Shown: in pieces, positions 11,615 to 21,100 of the stretch | Position numbering within the stretch: the first letter of the stretch is position 1 | Layout: each line of letters starts with the position of its first letter | From: Solirubrobacteraceae bacterium | Lineage (GTDB): Bacteria > Actinomycetota > Thermoleophilia > Solirubrobacterales > Solirubrobacteraceae | Direction: 5' to 3' | Length of the DNA stretch: 64,000 bases | Assembly: GCA_017744415.1 (NCBI GenBank) | Contig: JAGIBJ010000073.1 | Location: 1 to 64,000, forward strand | Notes under the pieces: model-generated | The model's input: only the letters and a program-made list of their open reading frames with translations | What the model was told of the DNA's origin: nothing | The model's database searches: none | Translations under genes and position numbers: made by a program

Positions 11615-12973
11615 TCAGCTCGTGTGCATGCCGAGCAGCAGACCGTCGGGATCGAGCGCGGTGCGCAGCGCGCGCAGGCGCTCGTCGCGGGCGTGCGGGA
11701 GCTCGGTGTTGCCGGGAGACTCGGTGAAGTTCGCGAACATGCCCGCGTGCTGCTCGCCGGCCGTTGCGACGACCGCCGCGAGCTCGGCCGCGAGCGCCTC
11801 CGGCGGCACCGGGCCGCCCATCGGGATGCCGCACGCGAAGAGGGCGTAACCGGCCTGGATCCCGTCGAGCACGGCGGTGCCGTCCTGCTCCGCGATCGCG
11901 CCGCCGAGCTGGCGGAGCTCGACCATCAGCAGGCCCGTCTGGGCGTCGGCACCGGCGAGGGCGACGAGCTCGTCGAGGATGCGGTCGGTGGCGTCGTGGA
12001 GCAGTGCGTGGCTCGACATCACCGGCACCGGCATCGGCGGATCCATGTGGAGCTGCGTGAGCGACTCGATGCCGGCGGGGCCGAACATGTCCATGCTGGG
12101 GCTCAGCGCGCGCAGCGGCGCGAGCGCCTCCTCGCAGGCGGCGGCATCGCCGAGGAACGCGCCGTCGATCACCACGAACGCACCGCCGCGCAGCGCCTCC
12201 GGCAGCGCCGGATCGGGCGGGAAGCGCAGGATGCGAGCCGATGTCGTGATCTCGCGCGGAGCGGTCGGCGCCCAGTCGCGCCAGGCACCGAGCACCTCGC
12301 GCGCACGCTCGATGGGCCAGAAGAGCTGGCCGGTCGCGAGCGCAGGCACCGCGTGAAGGGCGATCTCGACCTCGGCGACGATGCCGAGCGAGCCGCCGCC
12401 GCGCAGGCCCCACAGCAGCTCCGGGTCGCTCTCGGCGTCGACCCGGCGGATCTGGCCGTCGGCGGTGATCACCGTGGCGGCGAGCAGCTGCTTGGCGGCG
12501 ACGCCGTACTTGCGGCCGAGGAACGAGAGGCCACCGCCGAGGTGGTAGCCGACGACGCCCACATCACCGGCCGACCCGGCGAGCGGCGCAAGGCCGTGCG
12601 GAGCCGACTTCGCGAGCACGTCGTCCCAGAGGGCACCGGCCTGCACGCGGGCGATCTGCGCGACCGGGTCGACCTCGACGCCGCGCAGCTCGTCGGTGCG
12701 CAGCAGGATGGCGGCGTCGAGCGGGCCGAGGGCGCCGGCGCCGTGGCCGGTGCCCTGCGGGGCGATGCGCAGACCGTGCTCGCGGGCGACGCGCACGGTC
12801 GCGGCGAGGTCGGCGAGGAGTGCGGCGCGGACGACCGCGGCCGGGCGCTGGTCGGCGGCGAGGTTCCACGCCTGGCGCGCGGCATCGTAGGCGGCATCGC
12901 CGGGGCCGGTCACGTCGCCGGCGCAGGCGCTGCGCAGGGCGTCGACGGGGGCGGAAGCAACAAGATTGGTCAT
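11615..12973 (-). CDS. FAD-binding oxidoreductase, berberine-bridge-enzyme-like
   Basis: About 452 residues. The N-terminal PCMH/FAD_binding_4 domain shows LRIAPQGTGHGAGALG, whose His is in the place used for covalent FAD attachment, then VQAGALWDDVLAKSAPHGLA and VVGYHLGGGLSFLGRKYGVA. The second covalent-attachment Cys of bicovalent enzymes is not present (His there). The short C-terminal NFTESPGNTELP resembles the BBE motif. The substrate is unknown, probably a sugar or alcohol. ATG 12973 is chosen; an in-frame ATG at 13024 would read through the hairpin at 13023-13042. It follows the nitrate reductase on the same strand but behind that hairpin. Confidence 0.82.
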   Translation of the reverse strand: MTNLVASAPVDALRSACAGDVTGPGDAAYDAARQAWNLAADQRPAAVVRAALLADLAATVRVAREHGLRIAPQGTGHGAGALGPLDAAILLRTDELRGVEVDPVAQIARVQAGALWDDVLAKSAPHGLAPLAGSAGDVGVVGYHLGGGLSFLGRKYGVAAKQLLAATVITADGQIRRVDAESDPELLWGLRGGGSLGIVAEVEIALHAVPALATGQLFWPIERAREVLGAWRDWAPTAPREITTSARILRFPPDPALPEALRGGAFVVIDGAFLGDAAACEEALAPLRALSPSMDMFGPAGIESLTQLHMDPPMPVPVMSSHALLHDATDRILDELVALAGADAQTGLLMVELRQLGGAIAEQDGTAVLDGIQAGYALFACGIPMGGPVPPEALAAELAAVVATAGEQHAGMFANFTESPGNTELPHARDERLRALRTALDPDGLLLGMHTS

Positions 12974-13022
12974 GGGCAGCACCTTGCCCGTGGCCGCGTA
13001 CCGTGCCATCGGGGAGCTCCCC

Positions 13023-13042
13023 AAGGTTCCACCCGGAACCTT
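13023..13042 (-). terminator. Hairpin at the end of the nirBD-nitrate reductase operon
   Basis: A perfect 8-bp stem (AAGGTTCC / GGAACCTT) with a 4-nt loop, 34 nt past the nitrate reductase stop on the minus strand. It lacks a T-run, so termination is only likely. Confidence 0.5.
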
Positions 13043-13075
13043 CCCCGACCCCTACCCCCTAGGTGGCGGTGGGGT

Positions 13076-16000
13076 CTACGGGGCGGCGGTGGGTGCGGGT
13101 TGCGGGGCTGGACGCCCGTGCGCGGCGACGAGCTGGGCGACCCGCCCCGTGCATGAGCCGCAGCCGGACGACGCCGTCGTGCAAGTGCGCACCTCGTCGA
13201 CGGTCGTGGCGCCCGCCTCGATCGCGTCGATGATCGTGCCGGCCGCCACTCCCTTGCAGCTGCAGACGAGCTCCGCGCGCGGATCCGGGGGCGTGCCCGA
13301 GAGCAGGCTGTCGAGCACATCGTCGGGGAGCGCGCCGTCGCCCTCCTCGAGCAGCTCGGTGAGCTTGGTCGCGAGGCTGAGGTCGCCCATGAGCACGGCG
13401 CCGATGAGCGTGCGGCCGTCGAACACGAGCCGGCGGTAGGTGCCCGCGCGGGAGTCGACCGCCACGACCTCCTCGATCTCGGTGTCGCCCACGTCGGTCG
13501 CGGTCGGGTTGCCGCAGGAGTAGAGCTCGATCCCCGGCACCTTGAGCTTGGTGGGCTGCGGGCGGCCGCGGTAGCCGGCAGGACGCCCGCTGAGGTCGGC
13601 GGCCGCCACGCGTGCCTGCTCGGCGATCGGTGCCCAGGTGCCGTAGACGGTGCCGTCGTGCTCGGCGCATTCGCCGACGGCCCACACGTCGGGCGCGGAC
13701 GTGCGCATCTGGTCGTCGACCACGATCCCGCGCTGCGTCGCGATCCCGGCCCGCGCCGCGACCTTGATCCGCGGGCTCACGCCCGTGGCGATCACGACGA
13801 GGTCGGCGGGCACCACCTCGCCGCTCTTGAGTTTCACCCCGACGACCCGCCCGTCGTGCCCGATCAGCTCGTCGGCGAACGACCCGATCCGTGATTTGAT
13901 GCTGCGCGCGTCGAGCGCCTTGCGCAGCCACTTGCCGGAGCCGCGGTCGAGCTGGCGGTCCATCAGGCGATCGGCGCCATGCACGACGGTGACGAACGCC
14001 CCGCGCTCGGTGAGCGCGGCGGCTGCCTCGAGCCCGACGAGCCCACCGCCGACGACGGCCACGGTGGCCCCGGCATCGACGCGCTCGCGGATCTGGCGTG
14101 CCTCGTCGGTGGTGCGCAGGCGGATGACGCCGTCGAGCTGGAGACCGAGGATCGGCGGTGCGGCGACCGAGGAGCCGGTCGCGATGACGAGCTTGTCGTA
14201 GGGGATGCGCTCGCCGCTCTCGCAGATCACGTGGCGGTCGGCCGTGTCGACGACGGCCGCAGCCCGGCCGAGGGCGAGCCGGACGCCGCGCTCGCGGTAC
14301 CACTGCTCGTCCCGCAGCGAGAGGTCACGCTCGGGGCCCGGCGCCAGCGCGCGGGAAAGCGCGATGCGATCGTAGGGCGGGTGCGCTTCGGCGCAGAGCA
14401 CCGTGACGCTCCAGTCTGAAGGCGGCCGGTGCGCGAAAGCCTCCTCGAGCACGGCCACCGCCGCCGGGCCGCCGCCGACCACGACGAGCCGGGTGGGGCG
14501 GGTGACGCTGTGCGCGGCGCGCCGCGAGACGGGCTCCAGGCGCACGGCGCAGTGCTTGAGCTCGGGCTGGCGCGACTGCGGGTCGGTGGCGTCGATCGTC
14601 ACCGCATTCACCGCCTGGGCGCCGGCGCCCGAGAACAGCTCGCCCCAGTGGAACGGCGCGAACACCGTGCCAGGGCGGATCGTGTCGTCGGCGCGAGCCC
14701 GGAGCACGACCCAGCCGCGGCGCGAACGCACGCGTACGAGTTCGCCGTCGGCCGCGATCTCCCCGAGGTCGTCCGGGTGGATCTCAAGGAACGGCTCGGG
14801 ATCGGCGCTGCGCAGCGCGGGGGAGCGGCCCGTGCGCGACATCGTGTGCCAGTGGTTGGCGAGGCGTCCGGTGGTGAGGCGCAGCGGGTAGTCCTCGTCC
14901 GGCTGCTCGGCTGGGCCGTCGACCGCGGGCGGCTCGAGTTGCGCGCGGCCGGTGGCGGTGGGGAAATCGCGAGACTCGTAGAGCCGCTCGGTCCCCGGGT
15001 GCGCCGGATCGGGCACGGGCCATTGGAGCGTGCCGACGCGGTCGAGTCGCGCGTGGCTCACGCCCGTCTGATCGCAGAGGCGGCCGGCGGTAAGACCGAC
15101 GTACTCGGCGTGCACCTCGGCGGCGGTGCTCCAGGGGAACGCCTCGGGTGCACCGAACGCCCGCCCGACGCGCGCGAAGATCTCCCAGTCGGGCAGCGCC
15201 TCTCCAGGCGGCGCGACGGCTCCACGCACGCGCGAGATCCGGCGCTCGGAGTTGGTCATCGTGCCCTCCTTCTCCGGCCACTGCGCGGCGGGGAGGAGGT
15301 AGTCGGCGAAGCGGCTGGTCTCGGTGGGCTCGTACGCGTCCTGAAGGACGACGAGCTCGGCGGCCTGCAGCGCCCGGCGCACCTGGGCGGTGTCCGGAAG
15401 GCTCACCATCGGGTTGGTGGCGACGATCCAGATCGCCTTGAGCTCGCCGGACTCGAGCGCCGCGAAGAGGTCGCTGGCAACGAGCCCGGGGTCGTCGCTC
15501 ACGCCGGGGGCAGCGGCATCGATGTCGCTCAGCGCCCAGTAGTCATCGACGGCCGCGCGGTCGGCGGCGTGCTTCACGTTCCGGTAGCCCGGCAGCAGGC
15601 CGGCGAGCCCCCCGACCTCGCGGCCGCCCATGGCATTCGGCTGCCCGGTGATCGAGAGGGGCCCCGTGCCGGGGCGGCCGATGTTGCCGGTGAGCAGGCA
15701 CAGCGCGTGGAGCGCGCGGTTGATGCGGGTGCCCTGCGTTGATTGGTTCGCGCCCATCGACCACAGCGTCATCGCGCGGCTCGCGGTCGCGAAGCGGTGC
15801 GCCTCCTCCACGATCAGCTCGGCATCGACCCCGCTCTCCTCGGCGGCCCGCTCGGGGGTCCACTCGGCTGCCTCGGCGAGGTAGGCCTCCGCACCGTCGA
15901 CGTGCTCCGTGATGAACTCCCCGTCGAGCATCCCGTCGCGGGCGATCACGTGGATCATGCCCATGAGCAGCGCGAGGTCGCCACCGGGGCGCACGGGGAG

Positions 16001-16642
16001 GTGGCCGGTGGCGGCGCGCACCGTCGCGCTGCGCCGCGGGTCGACGACGCTCACCGTCGCGCCGGTCGCGATGCGATCCGCGATCCGGCCCCAGAGGATC
16101 GGGTGGCATGCCGCAGCGTTCGTCCCCAGCAGGAGCATGTGGTCGGCCACGTCGACGTCGGAATAGCCGGGCGGCGGGCCATCGAACCCGAACGTCTCCC
16201 GGTAGCCGACGACGGCCGAGCTCATGCACAGGCGCGAGTTCGAATCGACGGTGTTGGTGCCGATCACGCCCTTCGCGAGCTTGTTCACGGCGTAGTAGTC
16301 CTCGGTGAGCAGCTGCCCCGAGATGTAGAAGCCGATGGACTGCGGGCCGTGCTCGTCACGGATCGCTCGCAGCCGGCCGCCGATCTCGCGGGCCGCGGTG
16401 TCCCAGTCGATCGCGGCGGTGGGCCCGCGCCGGGCGTCGCGTCGGCGCGGGTGGGTGGCCCGCGCGCGGTGGTGCGCTGCTGCGGGCATTTCGAGCGGCT
16501 TGCGGCACGTGCGGCCGCGGTTCACCGGGTGGGAGTCGTCGCCGCGGACGGCGAGGAGCTTGCCGCCCTCCACCTTGGCGAGCAGCCCGCAGCCCACCCC
16601 GCAATAGGGGCAGGTGGTCTTGATCTCGTGGCTCTCGCTCAC
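13076..16642 (-). CDS. Assimilatory nitrate reductase fused to FAD oxidoreductase and BFD [2Fe-2S] module
   Basis: 1188 residues, far longer than a plain NasA (about 700). The N-terminal [4Fe-4S] site is C11-P-Y-C14-G-V-G-C18 with C46. The molybdopterin domain runs to about 700, with the Mo-ligand Cys in NSRLCMSSAVVGY and NPMVSLPD. A pyridine-nucleotide/FAD module starts near 716 (RLVVVGGGPAAVAV, then VAVVGGGLVGLEAA and DVWAVGECAEH). A BFD-type [2Fe-2S] domain covers about 1127-1165 (CSCKGV and SGCGSC). It can thus carry electrons from NAD(P)H to Mo in one chain. GTG start, 20 nt after nirD; last gene of the operon. Confidence 0.9.
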   Translation of the reverse strand: MSESHEIKTTCPYCGVGCGLLAKVEGGKLLAVRGDDSHPVNRGRTCRKPLEMPAAAHHRARATHPRRRDARRGPTAAIDWDTAAREIGGRLRAIRDEHGPQSIGFYISGQLLTEDYYAVNKLAKGVIGTNTVDSNSRLCMSSAVVGYRETFGFDGPPPGYSDVDVADHMLLLGTNAAACHPILWGRIADRIATGATVSVVDPRRSATVRAATGHLPVRPGGDLALLMGMIHVIARDGMLDGEFITEHVDGAEAYLAEAAEWTPERAAEESGVDAELIVEEAHRFATASRAMTLWSMGANQSTQGTRINRALHALCLLTGNIGRPGTGPLSITGQPNAMGGREVGGLAGLLPGYRNVKHAADRAAVDDYWALSDIDAAAPGVSDDPGLVASDLFAALESGELKAIWIVATNPMVSLPDTAQVRRALQAAELVVLQDAYEPTETSRFADYLLPAAQWPEKEGTMTNSERRISRVRGAVAPPGEALPDWEIFARVGRAFGAPEAFPWSTAAEVHAEYVGLTAGRLCDQTGVSHARLDRVGTLQWPVPDPAHPGTERLYESRDFPTATGRAQLEPPAVDGPAEQPDEDYPLRLTTGRLANHWHTMSRTGRSPALRSADPEPFLEIHPDDLGEIAADGELVRVRSRRGWVVLRARADDTIRPGTVFAPFHWGELFSGAGAQAVNAVTIDATDPQSRQPELKHCAVRLEPVSRRAAHSVTRPTRLVVVGGGPAAVAVLEEAFAHRPPSDWSVTVLCAEAHPPYDRIALSRALAPGPERDLSLRDEQWYRERGVRLALGRAAAVVDTADRHVICESGERIPYDKLVIATGSSVAAPPILGLQLDGVIRLRTTDEARQIRERVDAGATVAVVGGGLVGLEAAAALTERGAFVTVVHGADRLMDRQLDRGSGKWLRKALDARSIKSRIGSFADELIGHDGRVVGVKLKSGEVVPADLVVIATGVSPRIKVAARAGIATQRGIVVDDQMRTSAPDVWAVGECAEHDGTVYGTWAPIAEQARVAAADLSGRPAGYRGRPQPTKLKVPGIELYSCGNPTATDVGDTEIEEVVAVDSRAGTYRRLVFDGRTLIGAVLMGDLSLATKLTELLEEGDGALPDDVLDSLLSGTPPDPRAELVCSCKGVAAGTIIDAIEAGATTVDEVRTCTTASSGCGSCTGRVAQLVAAHGRPAPQPAPTAAP

Positions 16643-16662
16643 CCGAAGGGTCCAGCTGAGGG

Positions 16663-17025
16663 TTAGACGACGGCCGTCGCGAGGCGCACCCAGAGGTCGT
16701 CGCCGACCACGTGGACCTCGTGCACGGCGACGCCCTCGCCCTCGTGGCCAATCACGTCACCGGTCTCGAGATCGATGCGGCGATCGTGGAGGGGACAGGT
16801 CACGCAGCCGTCGGCGACGAGCCCGTCCTGGAGCGGGCCGCGCTTGTGCGGGCACTCGGCGTCGATGGCCGCGAAGCCGTCGAGGAGCCGGAACACGGCC
16901 ACCTTGTGGCCGTCGATCGTGGTGCGGCGGCCCTCGAGCTCGGGGATGTCGTGCACGGTCCCCACCTTCAGCCAGCCGGCGCTGGCGAGGTCGGTCGCGG
17001 CGGCGGCGATCTCTGCGGGGATCAT
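16663..17025 (-). CDS. nirD: Nitrite reductase small subunit (Rieske protein)
   Basis: A 120-residue Rieske-type protein. The [2Fe-2S] ligands are visible as ECPHKRG and VTCPLHDRRI (Cys-X-His, 15-17 residues, Cys-X-X-His), and the fold ends GDDLWVRLAT. NirD partners NirB in assimilatory NADH-nitrite reductase. Its ATG at 17025 overlaps the nirB stop by 4 nt (ATGA), so translation is coupled. Confidence 0.95.
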   Translation of the reverse strand: MIPAEIAAAATDLASAGWLKVGTVHDIPELEGRRTTIDGHKVAVFRLLDGFAAIDAECPHKRGPLQDGLVADGCVTCPLHDRRIDLETGDVIGHEGEGVAVHEVHVVGDDLWVRLATAVV

Positions 17026-19583
17026 CGGTCGGTGCTCCCGGTCGTCGGGTCGGTGGCTGGCTCGGAGTACGTGATCGCCAGCTGGTCGGAAGCAGCGGCC
17101 ATCGTCGGCTCGGCGTGCTGGGCGGCGACCACGTCGTCCCCGGCTACCGGCGCGAGGCCGTACACGGGCGCGTCGGTGTCGAGCTCCGAGAACTGGTTGG
17201 CGACCACGGGCTTGCGCCGCTCGAGCCACGGGTCCTGGATCGCCGCAGCCTGGGCGAGGTGGAAGCGCTCGCGCAGCGCCGCGCCTTCCTCCTCGTCGAA
17301 CACCACCGCCTGGATCGCTTCGAGACCGCGGTTCTCCATGTAGGTGTACGTGCGCTCCTTGTAGTCCGCGGTCTCGCGGTAGTACTGCAGGAACGTGATC
17401 GCGGCCGAGATGGCCTCGTCCTTGGTGGCGACCGTGCAGAGCAGGTCGCCCTTGCGCACCTCGGTGCCGCCGGCGCCGCCGACGTACACCTCCCAGCCGC
17501 CCTCGATCGCCACGAGGCCGATGTCTTTGATGTAGGCCTCGGCGCAGTTGCGCGGGCAGCCCGTGACGCCGAGCTTCACCTTCGCCGGCGTGTAGAGGCC
17601 CTCCAGCATCCCCTCGAGCTCGATGCCGGTGCCCATCGAGTCGTCGAGGCCGAAGCGGCAGTGATCCGAGCCGACGCACGTCTTCACCGTGCGCACCGAC
17701 TTCGCGTAGGCCATGCCCGACGCCATGCCGAGGTCTTCCCAGATCGCCGGGAGGTCCTCCTTCTTCACGCCAAGGAGATCGATCCGCTGGCCGCCGGTGA
17801 CCTTGATCGTCTGGATGTCGTACTTGTCGGCGGCGTCGGCGATCCGGCGCAACTCGTCGGCGGTGGTCTTGCCGCCCTTCATCCGCGGCACCACCGAGAA
17901 GGTGCCGTCCTTCTGGATGTTGCCGTGCACGCGATCGTTGATGTAGCGGGCGTGGCGCTCCTCGCGATGGCGGTTGCCGTTCACCTCGGAGACCAGGTAG
18001 GCGAGGGCCGGGTTGCAGCCGCCGCACTCACGGCCCGTGCCGCAGGCCGCCGCCACCTCGCTCACCGACTCCAGGCCGCCCTCGCGGATCGCCGACGCGC
18101 ATTCCTCGCGCGTCTGCTTGAGGCAGGCGCAGAGGTAGGTGTTCTCGTCGACCTTGCCGCCGCGCACGTCGAGGAGGATCTCCTTCACGAGCGGCTTGCA
18201 CGTGCCGCAGCCGGCGCCGGCGCGGGTGCGGGCGACGACCTCGGCGGTGGAGCCCAGGTCGTGATCCTGGATCGCCTGGACGATCTCGCCCTTGCACACG
18301 CCGTTGCAGTTGCACACCTGCGCGGTGTCCGGCAGATCGGCGGCGCTGGCCTGGCTCGCCTCGGCGAGCAACGCGAGGGCATCGTCGACCTCGTGCGCCG
18401 TGCGGACCTTGTCGAGCAGGAGCTCGTGGCCCTTGATGTCGCCCATGAGCACCGCGCCGACGAGCTTGCCGTTCTCGACGATGAGCTTGCGGTAGCTGCG
18501 CTCCTCGCGGTTCTCGACCGTCGCTCCCGAGCCCTCGGCCGCGCCGATCGAGACGAGGTCGACGCCCATGATCTTCAGCTTCGCGCTGAGGATCGAGCCG
18601 TCGTAGCGCGCGGCCGGATCGTCGAGGACGGCGTCGGCCGCCACCTGCGTCTGATCGTGGATCGGCGCGACGATGCCGTAGACCATCCCGCGGTGCTGGG
18701 CGCACTCACCGACGGCGTACACACCGGGCGCGCTCGTCTGCAGGCGGTCGTCGACGACGATGCCGCGCTCGACCTCGAGGCCCGCGGCCTTCGCGAGGTC
18801 GGTACGGCTCTTGATGCCGATCGCCATCACGACGAGATCGGCCTCGAGGGACGTGCCATCGGCGAACTCCAAGCCGGTGACACGTCCTCGGGCGCCGGTG
18901 ATCTGCGTCGTGGACTTGCTGAGCAGTACTTCGACGTCGAGCTCCTCCATCGCCGGCGCGAGCAGCGCGGCGGCGTTGGCGTCGAGCTGACGCTCCATGA
19001 GGCGATCCATCAGGTGGACCACCGTGACCTTGGCGCCGCGAGCCGCGATGCCGCGCGCCGCCTCCAGGCCGAGCAGGCCGCCGCCGATGACGGCGGCCGG
19101 GCGGCCCCCGTCGGCGGCGGCCTGGATCGCCTCGCAGTCCTCAGGGCTGCGGAAGGCGACGACGCCCTCCTGCTCGATGCCCGGGATCGGCGGCATGAGG
19201 GCGTCGCTGCCGGTCGCGAGGATGCACCGGTCCCAGGTGAGCGTGGTGCCGTCGCTCAGGGTCGCAGTGCGGAACGCGGTGTCGAGCGCCTCCACCCGCA
19301 CGCCGGTGCGCACGGTCACGTCGTGGTCCTCGTACCAGGTGGAGGGCCGCAGTTGGAGCTCCTCGGCCTCGCCGCCGTCGATCAGCAGGTGCGAGAGCGA
19401 CACGCGGTCCCACGGCAGGCGCGGCTCCTCGCACACCATCGTGATCACGGCGTCGGTGGTGCGTTCGCGGAGCGCCTCGGCGGCCGACTGTGCGGCGATG
19501 CCGCCGCCGACGATCAGGATCTGCAGGGCGGGGTCTGGGGCGGGTTCACGCCCGCTCGAGGCGCTGTCTTGGAAGGCGTTCAT
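17022..19583 (-). CDS. nirB: Assimilatory nitrite reductase [NAD(P)H] large subunit
   Basis: 853 residues, the usual length. Domains in order: FAD/NAD(P)H oxidoreductase (ILIVGGGIAAQSAAEAL; AAVIGGGLLGLEAARGIAAR; GVYAVGECAQHRG) to about 400; two BFD-like [2Fe-2S] segments near 424 (CNCNGVCKG) and 484 (LCACLKQTREEC, GRECGGCNP); then the siroheme/[4Fe-4S] nitrite reductase domain with ligands in TCVGSDHCRFG (about 633) and GCPRNCAEA (about 672). It reduces nitrite to ammonium. It is the first gene of the minus-strand operon nirB-nirD-nitrate reductase, and its upstream gap carries GlnR-like boxes. Confidence 0.96.
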   Translation of the reverse strand: MNAFQDSASSGREPAPDPALQILIVGGGIAAQSAAEALRERTTDAVITMVCEEPRLPWDRVSLSHLLIDGGEAEELQLRPSTWYEDHDVTVRTGVRVEALDTAFRTATLSDGTTLTWDRCILATGSDALMPPIPGIEQEGVVAFRSPEDCEAIQAAADGGRPAAVIGGGLLGLEAARGIAARGAKVTVVHLMDRLMERQLDANAAALLAPAMEELDVEVLLSKSTTQITGARGRVTGLEFADGTSLEADLVVMAIGIKSRTDLAKAAGLEVERGIVVDDRLQTSAPGVYAVGECAQHRGMVYGIVAPIHDQTQVAADAVLDDPAARYDGSILSAKLKIMGVDLVSIGAAEGSGATVENREERSYRKLIVENGKLVGAVLMGDIKGHELLLDKVRTAHEVDDALALLAEASQASAADLPDTAQVCNCNGVCKGEIVQAIQDHDLGSTAEVVARTRAGAGCGTCKPLVKEILLDVRGGKVDENTYLCACLKQTREECASAIREGGLESVSEVAAACGTGRECGGCNPALAYLVSEVNGNRHREERHARYINDRVHGNIQKDGTFSVVPRMKGGKTTADELRRIADAADKYDIQTIKVTGGQRIDLLGVKKEDLPAIWEDLGMASGMAYAKSVRTVKTCVGSDHCRFGLDDSMGTGIELEGMLEGLYTPAKVKLGVTGCPRNCAEAYIKDIGLVAIEGGWEVYVGGAGGTEVRKGDLLCTVATKDEAISAAITFLQYYRETADYKERTYTYMENRGLEAIQAVVFDEEEGAALRERFHLAQAAAIQDPWLERRKPVVANQFSELDTDAPVYGLAPVAGDDVVAAQHAEPTMAAASDQLAITYSEPATDPTTGSTDR

Positions 19584-19636
19584 GGAGTTCTTTGGACGCG
19601 ATGTTTGGCGGGTTCGTCACGGTCCGTTCACGGGCC

Positions 19637-19652
19637 GAAACACACTGGAAAC
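19637..19652 (+). promoter_or_regulatory. GlnR-like box near nirB
   Basis: Exact GAAAC-N6-GAAAC, 54-69 nt upstream of the nirB start, reading on the plus strand. It belongs to the 399-nt divergent gap 19584-19982, which holds no gene. Confidence 0.6.
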
Positions 19653-19846
19653 ACTGGGGATTTCCGATGAACGGACCGTGCCCAGGTGACCCGGGCAGCG
19701 GCTTGTCCAAGTGGCCAATCGAGGGTCTTCCGGATGGACAACCGCAGGGGGACGCCGACAGGGCGTGAGCCGAAGAACTCGGGAGATTCGGCGGCGTCCG
19801 GGTGGCGAGCGTTTGCGCGCCACATCGCGGGGGCCTCGCGGTGCAT

Positions 19847-19893
19847 GTTTCGGCTCCGTACGCCCGTGTTTCCCGGATGTTTCCGGCTGTGAC
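19847..19893 (-). promoter_or_regulatory. GlnR-like box cluster between nirB and moaA
   Basis: Read on the minus strand: GTCAC (19893-19889), 5 nt, GAAAC (19883-19879), 6 nt, GAAAC (19872-19868), then a further GAAAC at 19851-19847. The central pair has the exact GAAAC-N6-GAAAC spacing. It lies 90-136 nt before moaA and could serve moaA, nirB or both. Confidence 0.6.
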
Positions 19894-19969
19894 CGCCGGC
19901 CACAGATGGCGCGAGATTCGCTCCACCGGGAGCGAACGGGCTATCCGTCTGCACAAGCGCCGGGTGGCC

Positions 19970-19975
19970 TAGAGT
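19970..19975 (+). promoter_or_regulatory. -10 box for leaderless moaA
   Basis: TAGAGT ends 7 nt before the ATG at 19983, with no Shine-Dalgarno between them. Confidence 0.5.
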
Positions 19976-19982
19976 CGTGACG

Positions 19983-21050
19983 ATGGAGCGCGTGACCACC
20001 CCGATCGGAGTTCCGCTCGCGCTGCCCCTCGCCGAGCCCGCGACCTCGGCGCCCGCAACGCGCGGCGCGCTGATCGACCAGCACGGCCGCATCGCGCGAG
20101 ACCTGCGCATCTCCCTCACCGACCGCTGCAACCTGCGGTGCGACTACTGCATGCCCGCGGAGGGCCTGCCCTGGCAGCCACGCGAGCAACACCTCACCGC
20201 CGAGGAGATCGTGCGCATCGTCGGCGTGCTCGCCGAACTCGGCATCAGCACGGTGCGGCTCACCGGCGGCGAGCCGCTCCTGCGGCGCGATCTTCCAGAA
20301 CTCCTCGCCGCGATCCACGCGATCCCCGGGATCGAAGATGTCGCGCTCACCACCAACGGCGTGCTCCTCGAGCGGCAGGCCGCGGCGCTCGCCGCCGCCG
20401 GCGGCGCCCGCCTCAACGTCTCGCTCGACACCACCGACCGTGAAGGCTTCAAGGCGATCACACGCCGCGACGACCTCGACCGCGTCCTCGCCGGCCTCAT
20501 CGAAGCCCGCCGCCACCCCGAACTCACGCCGATCAAGCTCAACGCCGTCGCACTCAAAGGCGTCACCGAACCGGCACTCGACGGCCTCCTCGCCGTCGCC
20601 GCCTCCGTCGACGCGGAGCTGCGCTTCATCGAGCCGATGCCCCTCGACGCCGGCCACCGCTGGACCCCCGACGACGGCCTCAGCGGCGCCGAGCTCCGCA
20701 AGCTGCTCTCCGCGCGCGGCGAGGTGCGACCGCTGCCCGCCCCCGCATCAGCCACCGCCCGCCGCTTCGAACTCGGCGACAGCGGCCAGGTCGTCGGCTT
20801 CATCTCATCGGTGAGCGAACCCTTCTGCTCTTCCTGCGACCGCCTCCGCCTCACCGCCGACGGCAACCTTCGCTCCTGCCTTTTCTCCCACGAGGAAGGC
20901 GACCTCCGCACCCTCCTTCGCAACGGCGCGAGCAACGCCGAACTCGCCGACCGCATCTCCGGCACCGTCTGGCGCAAGCCCCAAGGCCACGGCATGAACG
21001 AGCCGGGCTTCCGCCCACCCGAGCGCCCCATGAGCGCAATCGGCGGCTGA
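19983..21050 (+). CDS. moaA: GTP 3',8-cyclase, molybdenum cofactor step 1
   Basis: 355 residues. A radical-SAM enzyme that, with MoaC, converts GTP to cyclic pyranopterin phosphate. The N-terminal [4Fe-4S]-SAM site is RCNLRCDYCMP (CxxxCxxC), with RLTGGEPLLRRDL after it. The C-terminal GTP-binding [4Fe-4S] site is FCSSCDRLRLTADG plus SCLF. The protein ends in the conserved double Gly (MSAIGG). An alternative GTG start lies 6 nt upstream at 19977. moaA is divergent from the nitrate reductase operon, whose enzyme needs the cofactor. Confidence 0.96.
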   Translation: MERVTTPIGVPLALPLAEPATSAPATRGALIDQHGRIARDLRISLTDRCNLRCDYCMPAEGLPWQPREQHLTAEEIVRIVGVLAELGISTVRLTGGEPLLRRDLPELLAAIHAIPGIEDVALTTNGVLLERQAAALAAAGGARLNVSLDTTDREGFKAITRRDDLDRVLAGLIEARRHPELTPIKLNAVALKGVTEPALDGLLAVAASVDAELRFIEPMPLDAGHRWTPDDGLSGAELRKLLSARGEVRPLPAPASATARRFELGDSGQVVGFISSVSEPFCSSCDRLRLTADGNLRSCLFSHEEGDLRTLLRNGASNAELADRISGTVWRKPQGHGMNEPGFRPPERPMSAIGG

Positions 21051-21100
21051 GCTCGCGCGGCGCTCGACCCTCGTGGGCGCCGCTCAAGTCTTGGCGCGCT

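Noticed and set aside
16440-16510. Possible frameshift near residues 50-70 of the nitrate reductase, where the usual CxKG motif reads CRKPLEMP
   Set aside because: The frame before and after is the same and both flanks align with the family; local divergence is more likely.
16614-19670. A plus-strand open frame of 1018 codons across nirB, nirD and the nitrate reductase 5' end
   Set aside because: It is the antisense shadow of three clear enzymes. Its translation is Arg/Asp/His-rich without domains, a typical effect of third-position GC.
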